Source: JAIYDJ01 sp031398695 (lineage in GTDB: Bacteria > Pseudomonadota > Alphaproteobacteria > Rhodobacterales > Rhodobacteraceae). From it: a stretch of 16,570 bases of DNA. Numbering within the stretch: the first letter of the stretch is position 1; every line of letters starts with the position of its first letter. A model generated the notes under the pieces. That model saw nothing but the letters and a program-made list of their open reading frames with translations, had not been told where the DNA came from and made no database searches. A program made the translations under genes and the position numbers. Below, piece after piece: positions 5,997 to 13,430 of the stretch. The DNA lies in NCBI GenBank assembly GCA_031398695.1, contig JANNNU010000016.1, forward strand, positions 1-16,570, in the 5' to 3' direction.

Positions 5997-7022
5997 TCAG
6001 GGCGTGTGCGGGATATGCCGAAGCAACGGTTCGGCGCTTTGCGGGGTCAGCGCGACCGACGGCGGACACATCAGCAACCGTCCGAAAAACGCCCGCCACG
6101 GCTCTTGCGTCATCAGTTCGGCAAAACGGGCGTGACGCCAGGCCACGGCGCGGCTGTGCAGGTCGGCGAGTCGGGTGTCGCGGCCCAGTTCGTCGCGCAA
6201 GGGCCGGCTGTCGAGCGCCAGGATCGTCGTGTCCTCGACCGCTGCAAAGTTGCGGTCCACCCAGTACCCCATGTCGAAGGCCGCGCCCTCGCGGTTGGCC
6301 CGGCCCCGGTCGCATTTGACCAGATAGCTTTGCATGGCGCCCAACGCATAGTGGTTCAGCTGCACCAGCCCGCAAGTGTCATGCCGGTAGTCCGAGATGA
6401 TGCCTGCGGTGTGCAGGCGGGGCGACAAGGCGCGTCCGGATCCATCGAACCACCTGGCCGTGCCAATGCGGTCCGGATCTGGGCTGCGCGGCCGGTGCAC
6501 CCCCAGCTTGCGGTAGGTGCCGTCGTTGCGGAACAGCGTCTTGAACAGCTGTGCGCGCCAGGGCCATGCCAGCGTTGCGGGCGCGCATCGGGTGAACTGT
6601 TCGGGTATCGGCTGATCACGATAGTCGATCACCCCCGCATTGCCGAACATGCGCCAGGTCAGCGGAATGGCGGTTGCCTGCGGCAGCGCCGTCAGCAACG
6701 CCGACAAGGTGCGCGGTCCGACATGGATGTTCACATACTCGTCGATGTCGCAGACCAGGATCCAGTCGGCGGCCGCGACCAGCGGGTGACGGTCTGCGGC
6801 TTTCAACGCCGCCCATTGCGGGCCTTCGGAGGGCGCGGCCGCTGCGCGCACATGGGTCAGCCAGCCCACCGCCTGCAGCCGGTCCAGCAGCGCATCCGTG
6901 CCGTCGGTGCAATCATTCGAGAACACCAGAAATTCGGTGAACCCGCAGGCCCGGTGATGGGCGAACCAATCGAGCAGAAACGCCGCCTCGTTCTTGACTG
7001 TCAGAATTGCCAAGGCGCGCAT
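5997..7022 (-). CDS. Glycosyltransferase family 2-like protein
   Basis: Probable transferase that moves a sugar from a nucleotide donor to an unknown acceptor, in the cytoplasm or at the inner membrane face. The 341-residue protein opens with ALAILTVKNEAAFLLDWFAHH, the start of the GT-A fold type often annotated as Glyco_tranf_2_4. FSNDCTDGTDALLDRL follows, then the metal-binding DxD-like motif DIDEY (92-96) after the strand ADWILVC. LTWRMFGNAG (about residues 141-150) and an LNHYALGAMQSYLVK segment (near 245) fit the same group, which includes many polysaccharide and capsule-associated enzymes. No transmembrane segment is obvious. The start at 7022 has a purine stretch (GGGGGAAAAG) just upstream. 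It is divergent from the ompA-like gene and followed by the hydrolase-like gene. Substrate unknown. Confidence 0.87.
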   Translation of the reverse strand: MRALAILTVKNEAAFLLDWFAHHRACGFTEFLVFSNDCTDGTDALLDRLQAVGWLTHVRAAAAPSEGPQWAALKAADRHPLVAAADWILVCDIDEYVNIHVGPRTLSALLTALPQATAIPLTWRMFGNAGVIDYRDQPIPEQFTRCAPATLAWPWRAQLFKTLFRNDGTYRKLGVHRPRSPDPDRIGTARWFDGSGRALSPRLHTAGIISDYRHDTCGLVQLNHYALGAMQSYLVKCDRGRANREGAAFDMGYWVDRNFAAVEDTTILALDSRPLRDELGRDTRLADLHSRAVAWRHARFAELMTQEPWRAFFGRLLMCPPSVALTPQSAEPLLRHIPHTP

Positions 7023-7258
7023 GCTTTTCCCCCGTTGCGTCAGGCGTAGTGGCCGGATCGCAGCTTGTCCATCGCCAGCGTTCGGGTGCAGTCGCGCCGG
7101 CAGCCCATTGGGGCCTGCTATGGGAAGACAAGCCGCGGCGGGTCTTTTGCTATCGCATATCAGCGCTGCCGCGGCCTATCACGCCGCATCGGACCCGCCG
7201 GAACCGTTTTGCCGCGATTCGGGTTCTGGTTATGTGCATCCCTTGAAAGGATCTTCCC
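7023..7258. other. Divergent intergenic region, glycosyltransferase / OmpA-like gene
   Basis: 236 bp with no supportable gene; it must contain two divergent promoters. Two copies of the self-complementary octamer GCCGCGGC lie at 7132-7139 and 7168-7175, 36 bp apart. They flank the most AT-containing part (TCTTTTGCTATCGCATATC). They could be an operator pair or form a hairpin with a 28-nt loop. I found no strong -35/-10 pair. The Shine-Dalgarno AAAGGA of the OmpA-like gene sits 7 nt before its ATG. Confidence 0.25.
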
Positions 7259-9643
7259 ATGAGACGTTTGTTGACCTCGACCACGGCCTTGTCCGTGGCA
7301 CTTGCCTTTTCCCCGCCGCTGCCCGTGATGGCGCAATCCGTGCTGGAGGATGGCAAGGTCGTGGCGACCGACGGGACCACCGTGCTGTGTGATCCGGCAA
7401 CCGGCGCCGTCTGCGATCTGGCCGCCATTCAGGCGCAAGTGCAGACCGAAGCCGCAGCGGCTGACGCCTCCGCTCAGGCTGAAGCCGAGGCCGCCGCGCA
7501 AGCCGCCGCCGAAGCTGCGATCGCGGCCCAAGCCGACGCCGACGCTGCGGCGCAGGCTGAGGCAGCCGCTGCAGCGCAGGCTGAGGCCGACGCTGCTGCA
7601 ACAGCCCAAGCCGAGGCTGATGCCGCCGCTGCCGCGCAAGCTGACGCAGACGCCGCCGCTGCGGCACAAGCCCAGGCTGACGCTGACGCCGCTGCTGCGG
7701 CACAAGCCCAGGCTGACGCAGACGCCGCTGCTGCCGCTCAAGCCCAGGCTGATGCTGACGCCGCTGCCGCTGTTCAGGCTGAAGCCGACGCTGCCGCGCA
7801 AGCGCAAGCGCAGGCCGACGCTGACGCAGCCGCTGCGGCGCAAGAACAGGCCGACGCAGACGCCTCAGCCGCTGCGGCGCAAGCCCAGGCTGACGCAGAC
7901 GCCGCTGCGGCCGCTCAGGCTGAGGCCGATGCTGCCGCAGCCTCGCAAGCGCAGGCCGACGCTGACGCAGCCGCTGCGGCTCAAGCCCAGGCTGACGCAG
8001 ACGCCTCAGCCGCTGCGCAGGCGGATGCCGCTGCCGCCGCTGCCGAGGCTCAGGTCAAGGCTGACGCCGCTGCCGCCGCACAAGCGCAGGCTGAAGCGGA
8101 CGCTGCCGCCGCCTTGCTGGCAGAAGAAGAGGCGGCTGCCCGGGCCGCCGCCGCGATCGCCGCTGGTGATGCAGAAGCCGCTGCACAGGCACAAGCCGAC
8201 GCCGACGCCGCCGCTGCCGAAACGGCTGCTGCCGAAGCCGCCGCCGCCGCGGCACAGGCGGACGCCGATGCCGCCGCAGCGACCGCAGAGGCCGATGCGC
8301 AGGCACAAGAGGCAGCCGCCGCCGACCGAGCCGAGGCTGATGCCGCTGCCGCTGCTGCCGCCGCCGCCGAAGCCGAAGCTGCACCATCAGTAGAAACGCC
8401 GGCGACCCCCGAAGAGACGGTCGTCGTGACCGAAGAGGCGACTCCCGAAGCCCCGGTCGAAGCCCCCGTGCCGACCGAAACGGCGGTCGAAGGTTTGACG
8501 GCGGTGCTTGAAGAGCCGACGGCGACGGAAGGTGACACCGAACGGGCCGCCCCGGTCGCGGAAGCGGCCGCTGCCGCCGCCGCGGCGCCGTTGCCGGAAG
8601 GCACGAAACCTTCGGACGTGGCCGCACCCAACGTGTCGGTCGTCGTCACGCAGACGGTGACCGAAGCCGACACCCGGTCGTCTGCCGAAGAGTTCACCGC
8701 TGCACCAGTGGCCGTCAGCGACGGCAAGAAATCCGGCCTTTCGAACCTTGAAAAGGTCGGCCTTGTGGCCTTGGGCGCTTTGGTGGTCGGGGCGGTCATC
8801 AACGAGAACAACAAGCGCGACCGGCAGGAAGTGGTGTCCAACACCGGGGATCGGGTCGTGGTCCAGCGGCCCGATGGCAGCTATCAGATCTACAAGGACG
8901 ACGACGCGATCCTGCGTCGTCCGGGGTCGGAAGTGCGCACCGAAACCTATCGCGACGGATCGACCCGCACGATCGTCGAAAAGCGCGACGGCACGCAGGT
9001 CGTGACGGTGCGCGATGCGTCGGGCCGGGTTCTGCGCCGGGCAACCTACGACGACCGGGGGCGTGAGCTGGTGCTGTTCGACGACATGCAGCCCGAACGC
9101 GCAATTATCGTCTCCGATCTTCCCCGCGCGCGGCCGGACCGGGTGACCATTTCGACCAACGACGCCGATGCCGCCCTCAAGGCGCGGCTGGCCGCACGTC
9201 AGGCCGAAGAGATCGGGCGCAGTTTCAGCCTGCGTCAGATCCGCGAGATCGCTCAGGTGCGCGATCTGGCGGCGACGATCAACGTCGACAACATCACCTT
9301 CGACAGCGGGTCGTCGGCCATCCGTGCCAGCGAGGCCGAGAAACTGGCCGATCTGGGCGGGCTCATTACCGACCTGATCCGCGAAAACCCGGGTGAGGTG
9401 TTCCTGATCGAGGGTCACACGGATGCCGTCGGCTCGGGCGCGTCGAATCTGGCGCTGTCGGACCGGCGGGCGGAATCGGTGGCGCTGGCGCTGACCGAAT
9501 ATTTCGAGGTGCCGCCGGAAAACATCGTTGTGCAGGGCTACGGCGAAAAGGAACTGCGCATCGACACGCAGGGTGACGAACGGGCCAACCGCCGGGTTGC
9601 GGTGCGCATCATCACGCCGCTGATGAACGTCGCGTCGAACTAG
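7259..9643 (+). CDS. OmpA-family protein with long Ala-rich repeat region
   Basis: A 794-residue envelope protein. Parts in order: a signal peptide (1-26, cleavage near VMA/QS); a short segment with two Cys; an Ala/Gln/Asp/Glu repeat region (about 60-375); an acidic Pro/Thr/Val linker (378-480); a hydrophobic Gly-containing segment KVGLVALGALVVGAVI (near 499-514); a beta-type region with DGS/DGT repeats (about 528-612); and an OmpA C-terminal peptidoglycan-binding domain (about 674-788). That domain has the signatures IEGHTDAVGS, NLALSDRRAESVA, VQGYGE and ERANRRVAVRI. It should bind diaminopimelate in the cell wall; the long helix could span or fill the periplasm. The ATG at 7259 has AAAGGA 7 nt upstream. 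It stands alone between a divergent gene and the XdhC gene. The OmpA call is firm; the specific role is unknown. Large open frames on the opposite strand are by-products of the GCN codons. Confidence 0.92.
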   Translation: MRRLLTSTTALSVALAFSPPLPVMAQSVLEDGKVVATDGTTVLCDPATGAVCDLAAIQAQVQTEAAAADASAQAEAEAAAQAAAEAAIAAQADADAAAQAEAAAAAQAEADAAATAQAEADAAAAAQADADAAAAAQAQADADAAAAAQAQADADAAAAAQAQADADAAAAVQAEADAAAQAQAQADADAAAAAQEQADADASAAAAQAQADADAAAAAQAEADAAAASQAQADADAAAAAQAQADADASAAAQADAAAAAAEAQVKADAAAAAQAQAEADAAAALLAEEEAAARAAAAIAAGDAEAAAQAQADADAAAAETAAAEAAAAAAQADADAAAATAEADAQAQEAAAADRAEADAAAAAAAAAEAEAAPSVETPATPEETVVVTEEATPEAPVEAPVPTETAVEGLTAVLEEPTATEGDTERAAPVAEAAAAAAAAPLPEGTKPSDVAAPNVSVVVTQTVTEADTRSSAEEFTAAPVAVSDGKKSGLSNLEKVGLVALGALVVGAVINENNKRDRQEVVSNTGDRVVVQRPDGSYQIYKDDDAILRRPGSEVRTETYRDGSTRTIVEKRDGTQVVTVRDASGRVLRRATYDDRGRELVLFDDMQPERAIIVSDLPRARPDRVTISTNDADAALKARLAARQAEEIGRSFSLRQIREIAQVRDLAATINVDNITFDSGSSAIRASEAEKLADLGGLITDLIRENPGEVFLIEGHTDAVGSGASNLALSDRRAESVALALTEYFEVPPENIVVQGYGEKELRIDTQGDERANRRVAVRIITPLMNVASN
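7436..8383 (+). repeat. In-frame imperfect repeats encoding Ala/Asp/Gln helix
   Basis: The repeat encodes units such as QAQADADAAAAA. At DNA level a 36-bp period is exact in spacing at 7667, 7703 and 7739. A 24-nt word recurs without mismatch at 7703-7726, 7880-7903 and 7982-8005. A 36-nt word is identical at 7804-7839 and 7945-7980, and the similarity continues for about 37 nt more with four differences. This points to a duplicated segment with a 141-bp (47-codon) offset. All offsets keep the reading frame. The 10- and 12-residue units are mixed, so it is not a plain heptad coiled coil. The first two thirds carry only acidic charges and no Lys or Arg. Confidence 0.85.
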
Positions 9644-9710
9644 GCAGCCTCGGTGGTCGGGCAATGCCGGGCCACCACAACCGCTAACCGCATTCACAGC
9701 GGTGTGTTCA

Positions 9711-9736
9711 GGATCAGTCCCGCAAGGGTCTGATCC
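9711..9736 (+). terminator. Strong GNRA-loop hairpin downstream of the OmpA-like gene
   Basis: GGATCAG (9711-9717) pairs with CTGATCC (9730-9736), and CCC (9719-9721) with GGG (9726-9728), closed by a GCAA tetraloop with one T-T mismatch. It lies 67 bp after the OmpA stop and is followed by CTTGGTGTTGTC, a weak T-rich tail. It probably marks the 3' end of the ompA-like transcript. A second, imperfect hairpin lies at about 9650-9674. The rest of the 204-bp spacer 9644-9847 holds no gene; a promoter for the XdhC pair is expected there, but I could not place it. Confidence 0.5.
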
Positions 9737-9847
9737 CTTGGTGTTGTCAGCTCCGTGGTTCGTGCCGGCGGTGCACCTGCGTCGCCGGCGAACTGCCGCT
9801 GGTGGCAGGGGCTGGCTTTACGCACACGCGCGTTGCATGATGGCACT

Positions 9848-10828
9848 ATGACGCTGGGCAATGACGATATCCCCGAAACGGCTTTGGCCTGGCACAGGGC
9901 GGGGCGGGGTGCTGTGTTGGCGACCGTGGTCGAAACCTGGGGCTCTGCGCCACGGCAGGCCGGAAGCCAATTGGTCGTTGCCGGCGATGGTCAGATGATG
10001 GGGTCGGTGTCGGGTGGCTGCGTCGAAGGCGCGGTGGCGGTCGAGGCCGAAACGGCGCTCGCCGATGGCAAGCCGCGCCTGCTGACATACGGCGTCAGCG
10101 ACGATGCGGCCTTTGCGGTCGGGTTGGCCTGCGGTGGCACCATTCGCGTGCTGGTAGAACCGGTCGGAACGGCCTTGCCGGTGGACGTGCTAGACCTGCT
10201 GGTGCAGGCGCGGGCGGCCAAGCGGCCAGTCGCACTGGTGACCGACCTTGCAAGTTTTGAACACGCGCTGACCGACGGTCCCGAGGTGGCCGACCGGCTG
10301 CGATCGGACAAGACCGGAGTCGAGGCGACCGAAACCGGGCCGGGGCGGCTGGTGGCGGTGCATAACCCGGCGCTGCGATTGATCGTGGTGGGGGCGGTGC
10401 ACATCGCGCAGGCCCTGCTGCCGATGGCGCGCGCCTGCGGCTATGCTCCGGTGCTGATCGACCCGCGCGGCGCGTTCGGGTCTGAGGCCCGCTTTCCCGG
10501 CGAAGTGATCGCCGAAGACTGGCCGGACGAGGCGCTGACGGCCTTGGCGCCCGACCGACGCACCGCCATCGTCACGCTGACCCATGATTCGAAACTGGAT
10601 GATCCGGCGATCCGCACTGCGTTGCGCTCGGATGCGTTCTACGTCGGCTGTCTCGGATCGAAACGCACCCATGCCAAGCGGGTTGAGCGGCTGCTGCAAG
10701 ACGGGTTCACCCAGACCGAGATCGCCCGCATCCATGCCCCGGTCGGATTGGATGTCGGGGCGAAATCACCCGCCGAAATCGCGGTCGCGATCCTGGCGCA
10801 GATCACCCAAGTCCTGCGAAAGGCATGA
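9848..10828 (+). CDS. XdhC-family molybdenum cofactor chaperone
   Basis: XdhC/CoxI proteins bind molybdenum cofactor, protect it, help its sulfuration and insert it into xanthine dehydrogenase, CO dehydrogenase or related hydroxylases. The 326-residue protein has the N-terminal XdhC/CoxI domain with VETWGSAPRQAGSQLVV (about 28-44) and the signature GSVSGGCVEG (52-61, with Cys58). A Rossmann-like C-terminal domain starts with LRLIVVGAVHIAQALL (near 176). It has YVGCLGSKRTHAKRVERL (near 268-285) and ends with HAPVGLDVGAKSPAEIAVAI (near 295-314). The frame is open from 9755, but homology begins after the ATG at 9848. No good Shine-Dalgarno is seen. Its stop overlaps the next start as ATGA, so the pair is translationally coupled. 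No molybdoenzyme subunit is in the window. Confidence 0.92.
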   Translation: MTLGNDDIPETALAWHRAGRGAVLATVVETWGSAPRQAGSQLVVAGDGQMMGSVSGGCVEGAVAVEAETALADGKPRLLTYGVSDDAAFAVGLACGGTIRVLVEPVGTALPVDVLDLLVQARAAKRPVALVTDLASFEHALTDGPEVADRLRSDKTGVEATETGPGRLVAVHNPALRLIVVGAVHIAQALLPMARACGYAPVLIDPRGAFGSEARFPGEVIAEDWPDEALTALAPDRRTAIVTLTHDSKLDDPAIRTALRSDAFYVGCLGSKRTHAKRVERLLQDGFTQTEIARIHAPVGLDVGAKSPAEIAVAILAQITQVLRKA

Positions 10829-11826
10829 AATTCGGGCCGGTCCCCGTGGCAGAGGCCGAAGGGGCGATGCTCGCCCATTCGGTGGGCTTGGGCACTGCGC
10901 GGTTGCGCAAGGGGATGGTTCTGGGACGCCCCGATGTGGAACGGCTTGCGGCCTGCGGATTGCGGCAGGTGATGGTGGCTCGGCTCGATCCGGGCGATGT
11001 GGCCGAAGACGCGGCGGCGCAAGCCCTGGCGGCGGCGCTGGTCCCCGATCCGGCGGGGCAAGGACTGGCGCTGACCCAGGCGGTGACCGGACGCGTCAAC
11101 CTCAAGGCGCAGGGGCCGGGCATCGTCGCGGTCGATGCGGACCGTGTGCGTGCGCTGAACCTTGTGGATCCGGCCATTTCCTTTGCCACCTTGCCGGCGT
11201 GGCAGCGCGTGACCGAAGGCGCGCTTGTCGGGACGATCAAGATCATCGCCTATGCCGTGGCGTCTGACGTTCTGTCATGCGCCTGTGCTCTTGCCGATAG
11301 CGCGATCCGCGTCTTGCCCGTGGTGCGCCGAACGGCTGGCCTCGTGTTGACCGAGGTGCCGGGACAGGACCTCAAGCTGAACACCAAAGGGCGAAGGGCC
11401 ATGGAGGGGCGTCTGCGCGCGCTGGGAATGCGGCTTGCTGCAGTGGATGTGGTGGCCCATGACCCTGCCGCGATCGCCGCGGCGCTGGGACGAATGGACG
11501 TCGACCTGCTGTTGATCCTGACGGGATCGGCCACGTCCGACATGCAGGACACGGCGCCGCAGGGGGTGCGGCTGGCGGGGGGCGCGGTGGCGCGGTTCGG
11601 AATGCCGGTCGATCCGGGCAATTTGCTGTTTCTGGGGACGTTGGGGGCGCGGCCGGTGATCGGTCTGCCCGGATGCGCACGCTCGCCTGCGCTGAACGGC
11701 GCCGACTGGGTGTTGGAGCGGCTGGCGTGCGGGCTGCAGGTGACGGATGCCGACATCGCCGCCATGGGTGTGGGGGGCCTGTTGAAAGAGATCAAGGCGC
11801 GGCCACAATTGCGCGAGCCGGAGTGA
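10825..11826 (+). CDS. Molybdopterin-binding (MoeA/MogA-fold) protein
   Basis: A 333-residue cytoplasmic protein. The N-terminal half is a MoeA-like segment: LAHSVGLGTARLRKGMVLGRPDVERLAACG, then the family-typical VMVARLDPGDVAEDAAA, a GRVNLKAQGPGIVAVDADRV segment and TIKIIAYAV. The C-terminal half is a MoCF-biosynthesis fold: strand VDLLLILTGSATSDMQD (near 229-245), then a GMPVDPGNLLFLG segment and the loop VIGLPGCARSPALNG, which is expected to contact molybdopterin. It likely binds molybdopterin or acts with the XdhC protein on cofactor modification or delivery. It is too short and too divergent to call MoeA. It lacks the cytidylyltransferase domain fused to similar domains in some alphaproteobacteria. 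The ATG overlaps the xdhC-family stop by 4 bp. (Motifs quoted in part; residue positions approximate.). Confidence 0.85.
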   Translation: MKFGPVPVAEAEGAMLAHSVGLGTARLRKGMVLGRPDVERLAACGLRQVMVARLDPGDVAEDAAAQALAAALVPDPAGQGLALTQAVTGRVNLKAQGPGIVAVDADRVRALNLVDPAISFATLPAWQRVTEGALVGTIKIIAYAVASDVLSCACALADSAIRVLPVVRRTAGLVLTEVPGQDLKLNTKGRRAMEGRLRALGMRLAAVDVVAHDPAAIAAALGRMDVDLLLILTGSATSDMQDTAPQGVRLAGGAVARFGMPVDPGNLLFLGTLGARPVIGLPGCARSPALNGADWVLERLACGLQVTDADIAAMGVGGLLKEIKARPQLREPE

Positions 11827-11869
11827 ACGGGGGTTGATCGGCGCAGCATTCGGCATGAGACTTGCGGCT

Positions 11870-12730
11870 ATGCGCGTCCTGTTCATCCTACTTGCCATCC
11901 TGTCCCTGAACCTGGCCGCGCGGGCCGAGGTGCAGGGTCGCGACGACCCCGAACTGCAGGCGGCCGTCGGGGATTGGCTGGCCGGAAACGAGGCTGATGC
12001 GCTGCCCGCCCTCGCTGCGCTGGCCGTCGCTGGAAACACGGCGGCGCGTTTGCTGCTGACCCAGATCGACAGCTTTCCTGCGCTGCAGGGCGACTGGCTT
12101 GCTGCGTTGCCGCGCGCAGACCGGATCGCCGTCCTGCGCGCGCCCGGAGGGGTGTCGGGACAGCGCTGGACACGGGAACTGGACGATCCGATTGCGCAGG
12201 CTTGGGTGCGGCTGTGGGATACGTCGGCCACGCCGCAGGTGATCGTGGATTTTGCCCGATTGGGCGAGCCGAGGGCGGCACGGTTCGCCGCGCTGACACT
12301 GGCCCGACGGCAGCGACAGGGCTTTGCCGCGGTGGGTGATGATCCGGCCTATCCTGCCAGTCTGCAGGCCTATGTCTTGGCCGAGACGGGTGGCGATGCG
12401 CGGTCGCTGCACCCGGCTGATCCGCAATTGTCAGTTCTGGGCCGGCAACCCGATGCAGCCGGGTTTTCCGGCTGGGCCGAAACTGTGGCCGACGCCGACC
12501 CCGTGATAGCGTTGTGCGAAACCCTGTGCCCGCGTGAAGACCCTGGCTTGTGTCGGCCCGCTGCCTTGCAGGGGATGGGCGGCTATTGGGGTTTGATGCC
12601 ACTTGGCTCACCAGTCGAGGCGCTGGTGCCATCGCCGGTGTTCAACCGCAGCCCGCGCGGGCTGGACTCCACCTTGCGCAGCCTGCGCGGACCGATGGAC
12701 AGTGCCTGCCTGACCGACAGGCTGAAATGA
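11870..12730 (+). CDS. Secreted protein of unknown function
   Basis: I do not recognise this protein. From the ATG at 11870 it has 286 residues, beginning with a signal peptide, MRVLFILLAILSLNLAARA, cleaved before EVQG. The mature chain is Ala/Leu/Asp-rich and looks helical, with a LAGNEADALPALAALAVAG segment reminiscent of tetratricopeptide-like helical repeats but with no clear consensus. The C-terminal third differs: it has CETLCPREDPGLC, a GGYWGLMPLGSPVEALVPS segment, RSPRGLDSTLRSLRG and a final Cys near the end. Four Cys there could form disulfides in the periplasm. The start is uncertain: ATG at 11855 and TTG at 11834 are in frame, and only a weak GAG precedes 11870. It follows the molybdopterin-binding gene by 43 bp, perhaps in the same transcript. 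A link to molybdenum enzymes is unproven. Confidence 0.75.
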   Translation: MRVLFILLAILSLNLAARAEVQGRDDPELQAAVGDWLAGNEADALPALAALAVAGNTAARLLLTQIDSFPALQGDWLAALPRADRIAVLRAPGGVSGQRWTRELDDPIAQAWVRLWDTSATPQVIVDFARLGEPRAARFAALTLARRQRQGFAAVGDDPAYPASLQAYVLAETGGDARSLHPADPQLSVLGRQPDAAGFSGWAETVADADPVIALCETLCPREDPGLCRPAALQGMGGYWGLMPLGSPVEALVPSPVFNRSPRGLDSTLRSLRGPMDSACLTDRLK

Positions 12731-12754
12731 AAAACCCCCGGGTGTGCCGGGGGT
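12730..12754 (-). terminator. Intrinsic terminator of infC
   Basis: An 8-bp perfect stem (ACCCCCGG at 12734-12741 with CCGGGGGT at 12747-12754) encloses a 5-nt loop. Read on the minus strand it is followed by TTTTT (12734-12730). It lies 25 bp after the infC stop, so infC is not co-transcribed with rpmI-rplT, unlike in E. coli. The T run overlaps the stop codon of the opposing gene. Read in the plus direction the same stem has no T run. Confidence 0.85.
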
Positions 12755-12779
12755 GATCGTCTTGCGGCGATGCGACGGC

Positions 12780-13319
12780 CTACTTGGGCCCGATCATCAT
12801 CACCATCTGGCGGCCTTCGAGCCGGGGCATCGACTCGATCTTGCCGGCATCGCCCACATCGGCAGCTACGCGGTTCAACAGCTCGAGCCCCAGCTGCTGG
12901 TGCGCCATTTCGCGCCCCCGGAACCGCAGGGTGACCTTGACCTTGTCGCCTTCCTCCAGAAACTTCATGACCGAGCGCATCTTGACCTCGTAATCATGGG
13001 TATCGGTTCCGGGACGGAACTTGATCTCCTTGATCTCGATGATGTGCTGCTTCTTGCGGGCTTCGGCCTCCCGCTTCTGGTTTTCGTACTTGAACTTGCC
13101 GAAATCCATGATCTTGCAGACCGGAGGCTCGGCATTGGGCGAGATTTCCACCAGATCAAGGCCCGCCTCTTCAGCCAGGAACAGCGCGCGGGCCGGGGTG
13201 ACGACGCCGATGTTCTCGCCTTCTGCGCCAATCAGGCGGATTTCGGGCGACCGGATGCGATCATTGATGCGCGGGCCGGTTTCGCGTTGCGGCGGGGCAT
13301 TGTGCGGTCTGCGGGCTAT
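12780..13319 (-). CDS. infC: Translation initiation factor IF-3, AUA start
   Basis: IF3 binds the 30S subunit, prevents early 50S joining and checks the start codon and initiator tRNA. The 179-residue product has the N-domain core ETGPRINDRI, LIGAEGENIGVV and LDLVEISPNAEPPVCKIMD, then a Lys/Arg-rich linker (KREAEARKKQ). The C-domain has EIKEIKFRPGTDTHDYEVK and VTLRFRGREMAHQ. I choose the ATA at 13317-13319. AAGGA lies 8 nt upstream of it, and the protein then begins with the Rhodobacterales-type ARRPHNAPPQRETGPRIN. No ATG or in-frame NTG with a ribosome binding site is near. The GTG at 13370 lies upstream of the probable -10 box. A non-AUG start fits IF3 autoregulation as known for AUU in E. 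coli infC. A terminator follows. Confidence 0.95.
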   Translation of the reverse strand: MARRPHNAPPQRETGPRINDRIRSPEIRLIGAEGENIGVVTPARALFLAEEAGLDLVEISPNAEPPVCKIMDFGKFKYENQKREAEARKKQHIIEIKEIKFRPGTDTHDYEVKMRSVMKFLEEGDKVKVTLRFRGREMAHQQLGLELLNRVAADVGDAGKIESMPRLEGRQMVMMIGPK

Positions 13320-13332
13320 GGTGTGCGTCCTT
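13317..13332 (-). promoter_or_regulatory. infC ribosome binding site and AUA start codon
   Basis: On the minus strand AAGGA (13332-13328), 8 nt, then ATA (13319-13317). This spacing is optimal for initiation and decides the start. Because IF3 itself rejects rare start codons such as AUU and AUA, this element is expected to give negative feedback on IF3 synthesis. The feedback is established for E. coli AUU and inferred here. Confidence 0.75.
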
Positions 13333-13354
13333 GCGTGGTTTGTACTGAGCGCGC

Positions 13355-13383
13355 AAGATAGCGATGCCACGCACCGTCTTCAA
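13355..13383 (-). promoter_or_regulatory. Probable sigma-70 promoter of infC
   Basis: On the minus strand TTGAAG (13383-13378, four of six matches to TTGACA), a 17-bp spacer, and TATCTT (13360-13355, four of six matches to TATAAT). Transcription would begin near 13348. That gives a leader of roughly 30 nt that contains the Shine-Dalgarno and AUA start but excludes the upstream in-frame GTG. Confidence 0.55.
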
Positions 13384-13430
13384 CCGCCTAATGCAGGCGA
13401 AGGCGCGGCAACGCACGGTCGGGCACGCCA

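Noticed and set aside
5811..7049. 412-codon plus-strand open frame opposite the glycosyltransferase
   Set aside because: Antisense shadow of the glycosyltransferase, whose DIDEY motif and N-terminus are intact; Arg/Gly/Gln-rich product without motifs.
7436..8383. CRISPR array or minisatellite instead of coding repeat
   Set aside because: Units are imperfect, lack unique spacers and all keep the reading frame of a signal-peptide-bearing protein.
7160..8844. Minus-strand Gly/Ser/Leu-rich and Ala/Ser-rich repeat proteins opposite the OmpA repeat
   Set aside because: They arise from reading GCN-rich repeats backwards. The plus frame has a signal peptide, ribosome binding site and OmpA domain, so the minus frames are by-products.
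8387..9697. 436-codon minus-strand open frame opposite the OmpA domain
   Set aside because: Antisense to a conserved peptidoglycan-binding domain, no recognisable family and no ribosome binding site.
13320..13370. Upstream extension of infC to the GTG at 13370
   Set aside because: No ribosome binding site, non-conserved residues, and it lies upstream of the probable -10 box; the ATA with AAGGA at 8 nt is better.
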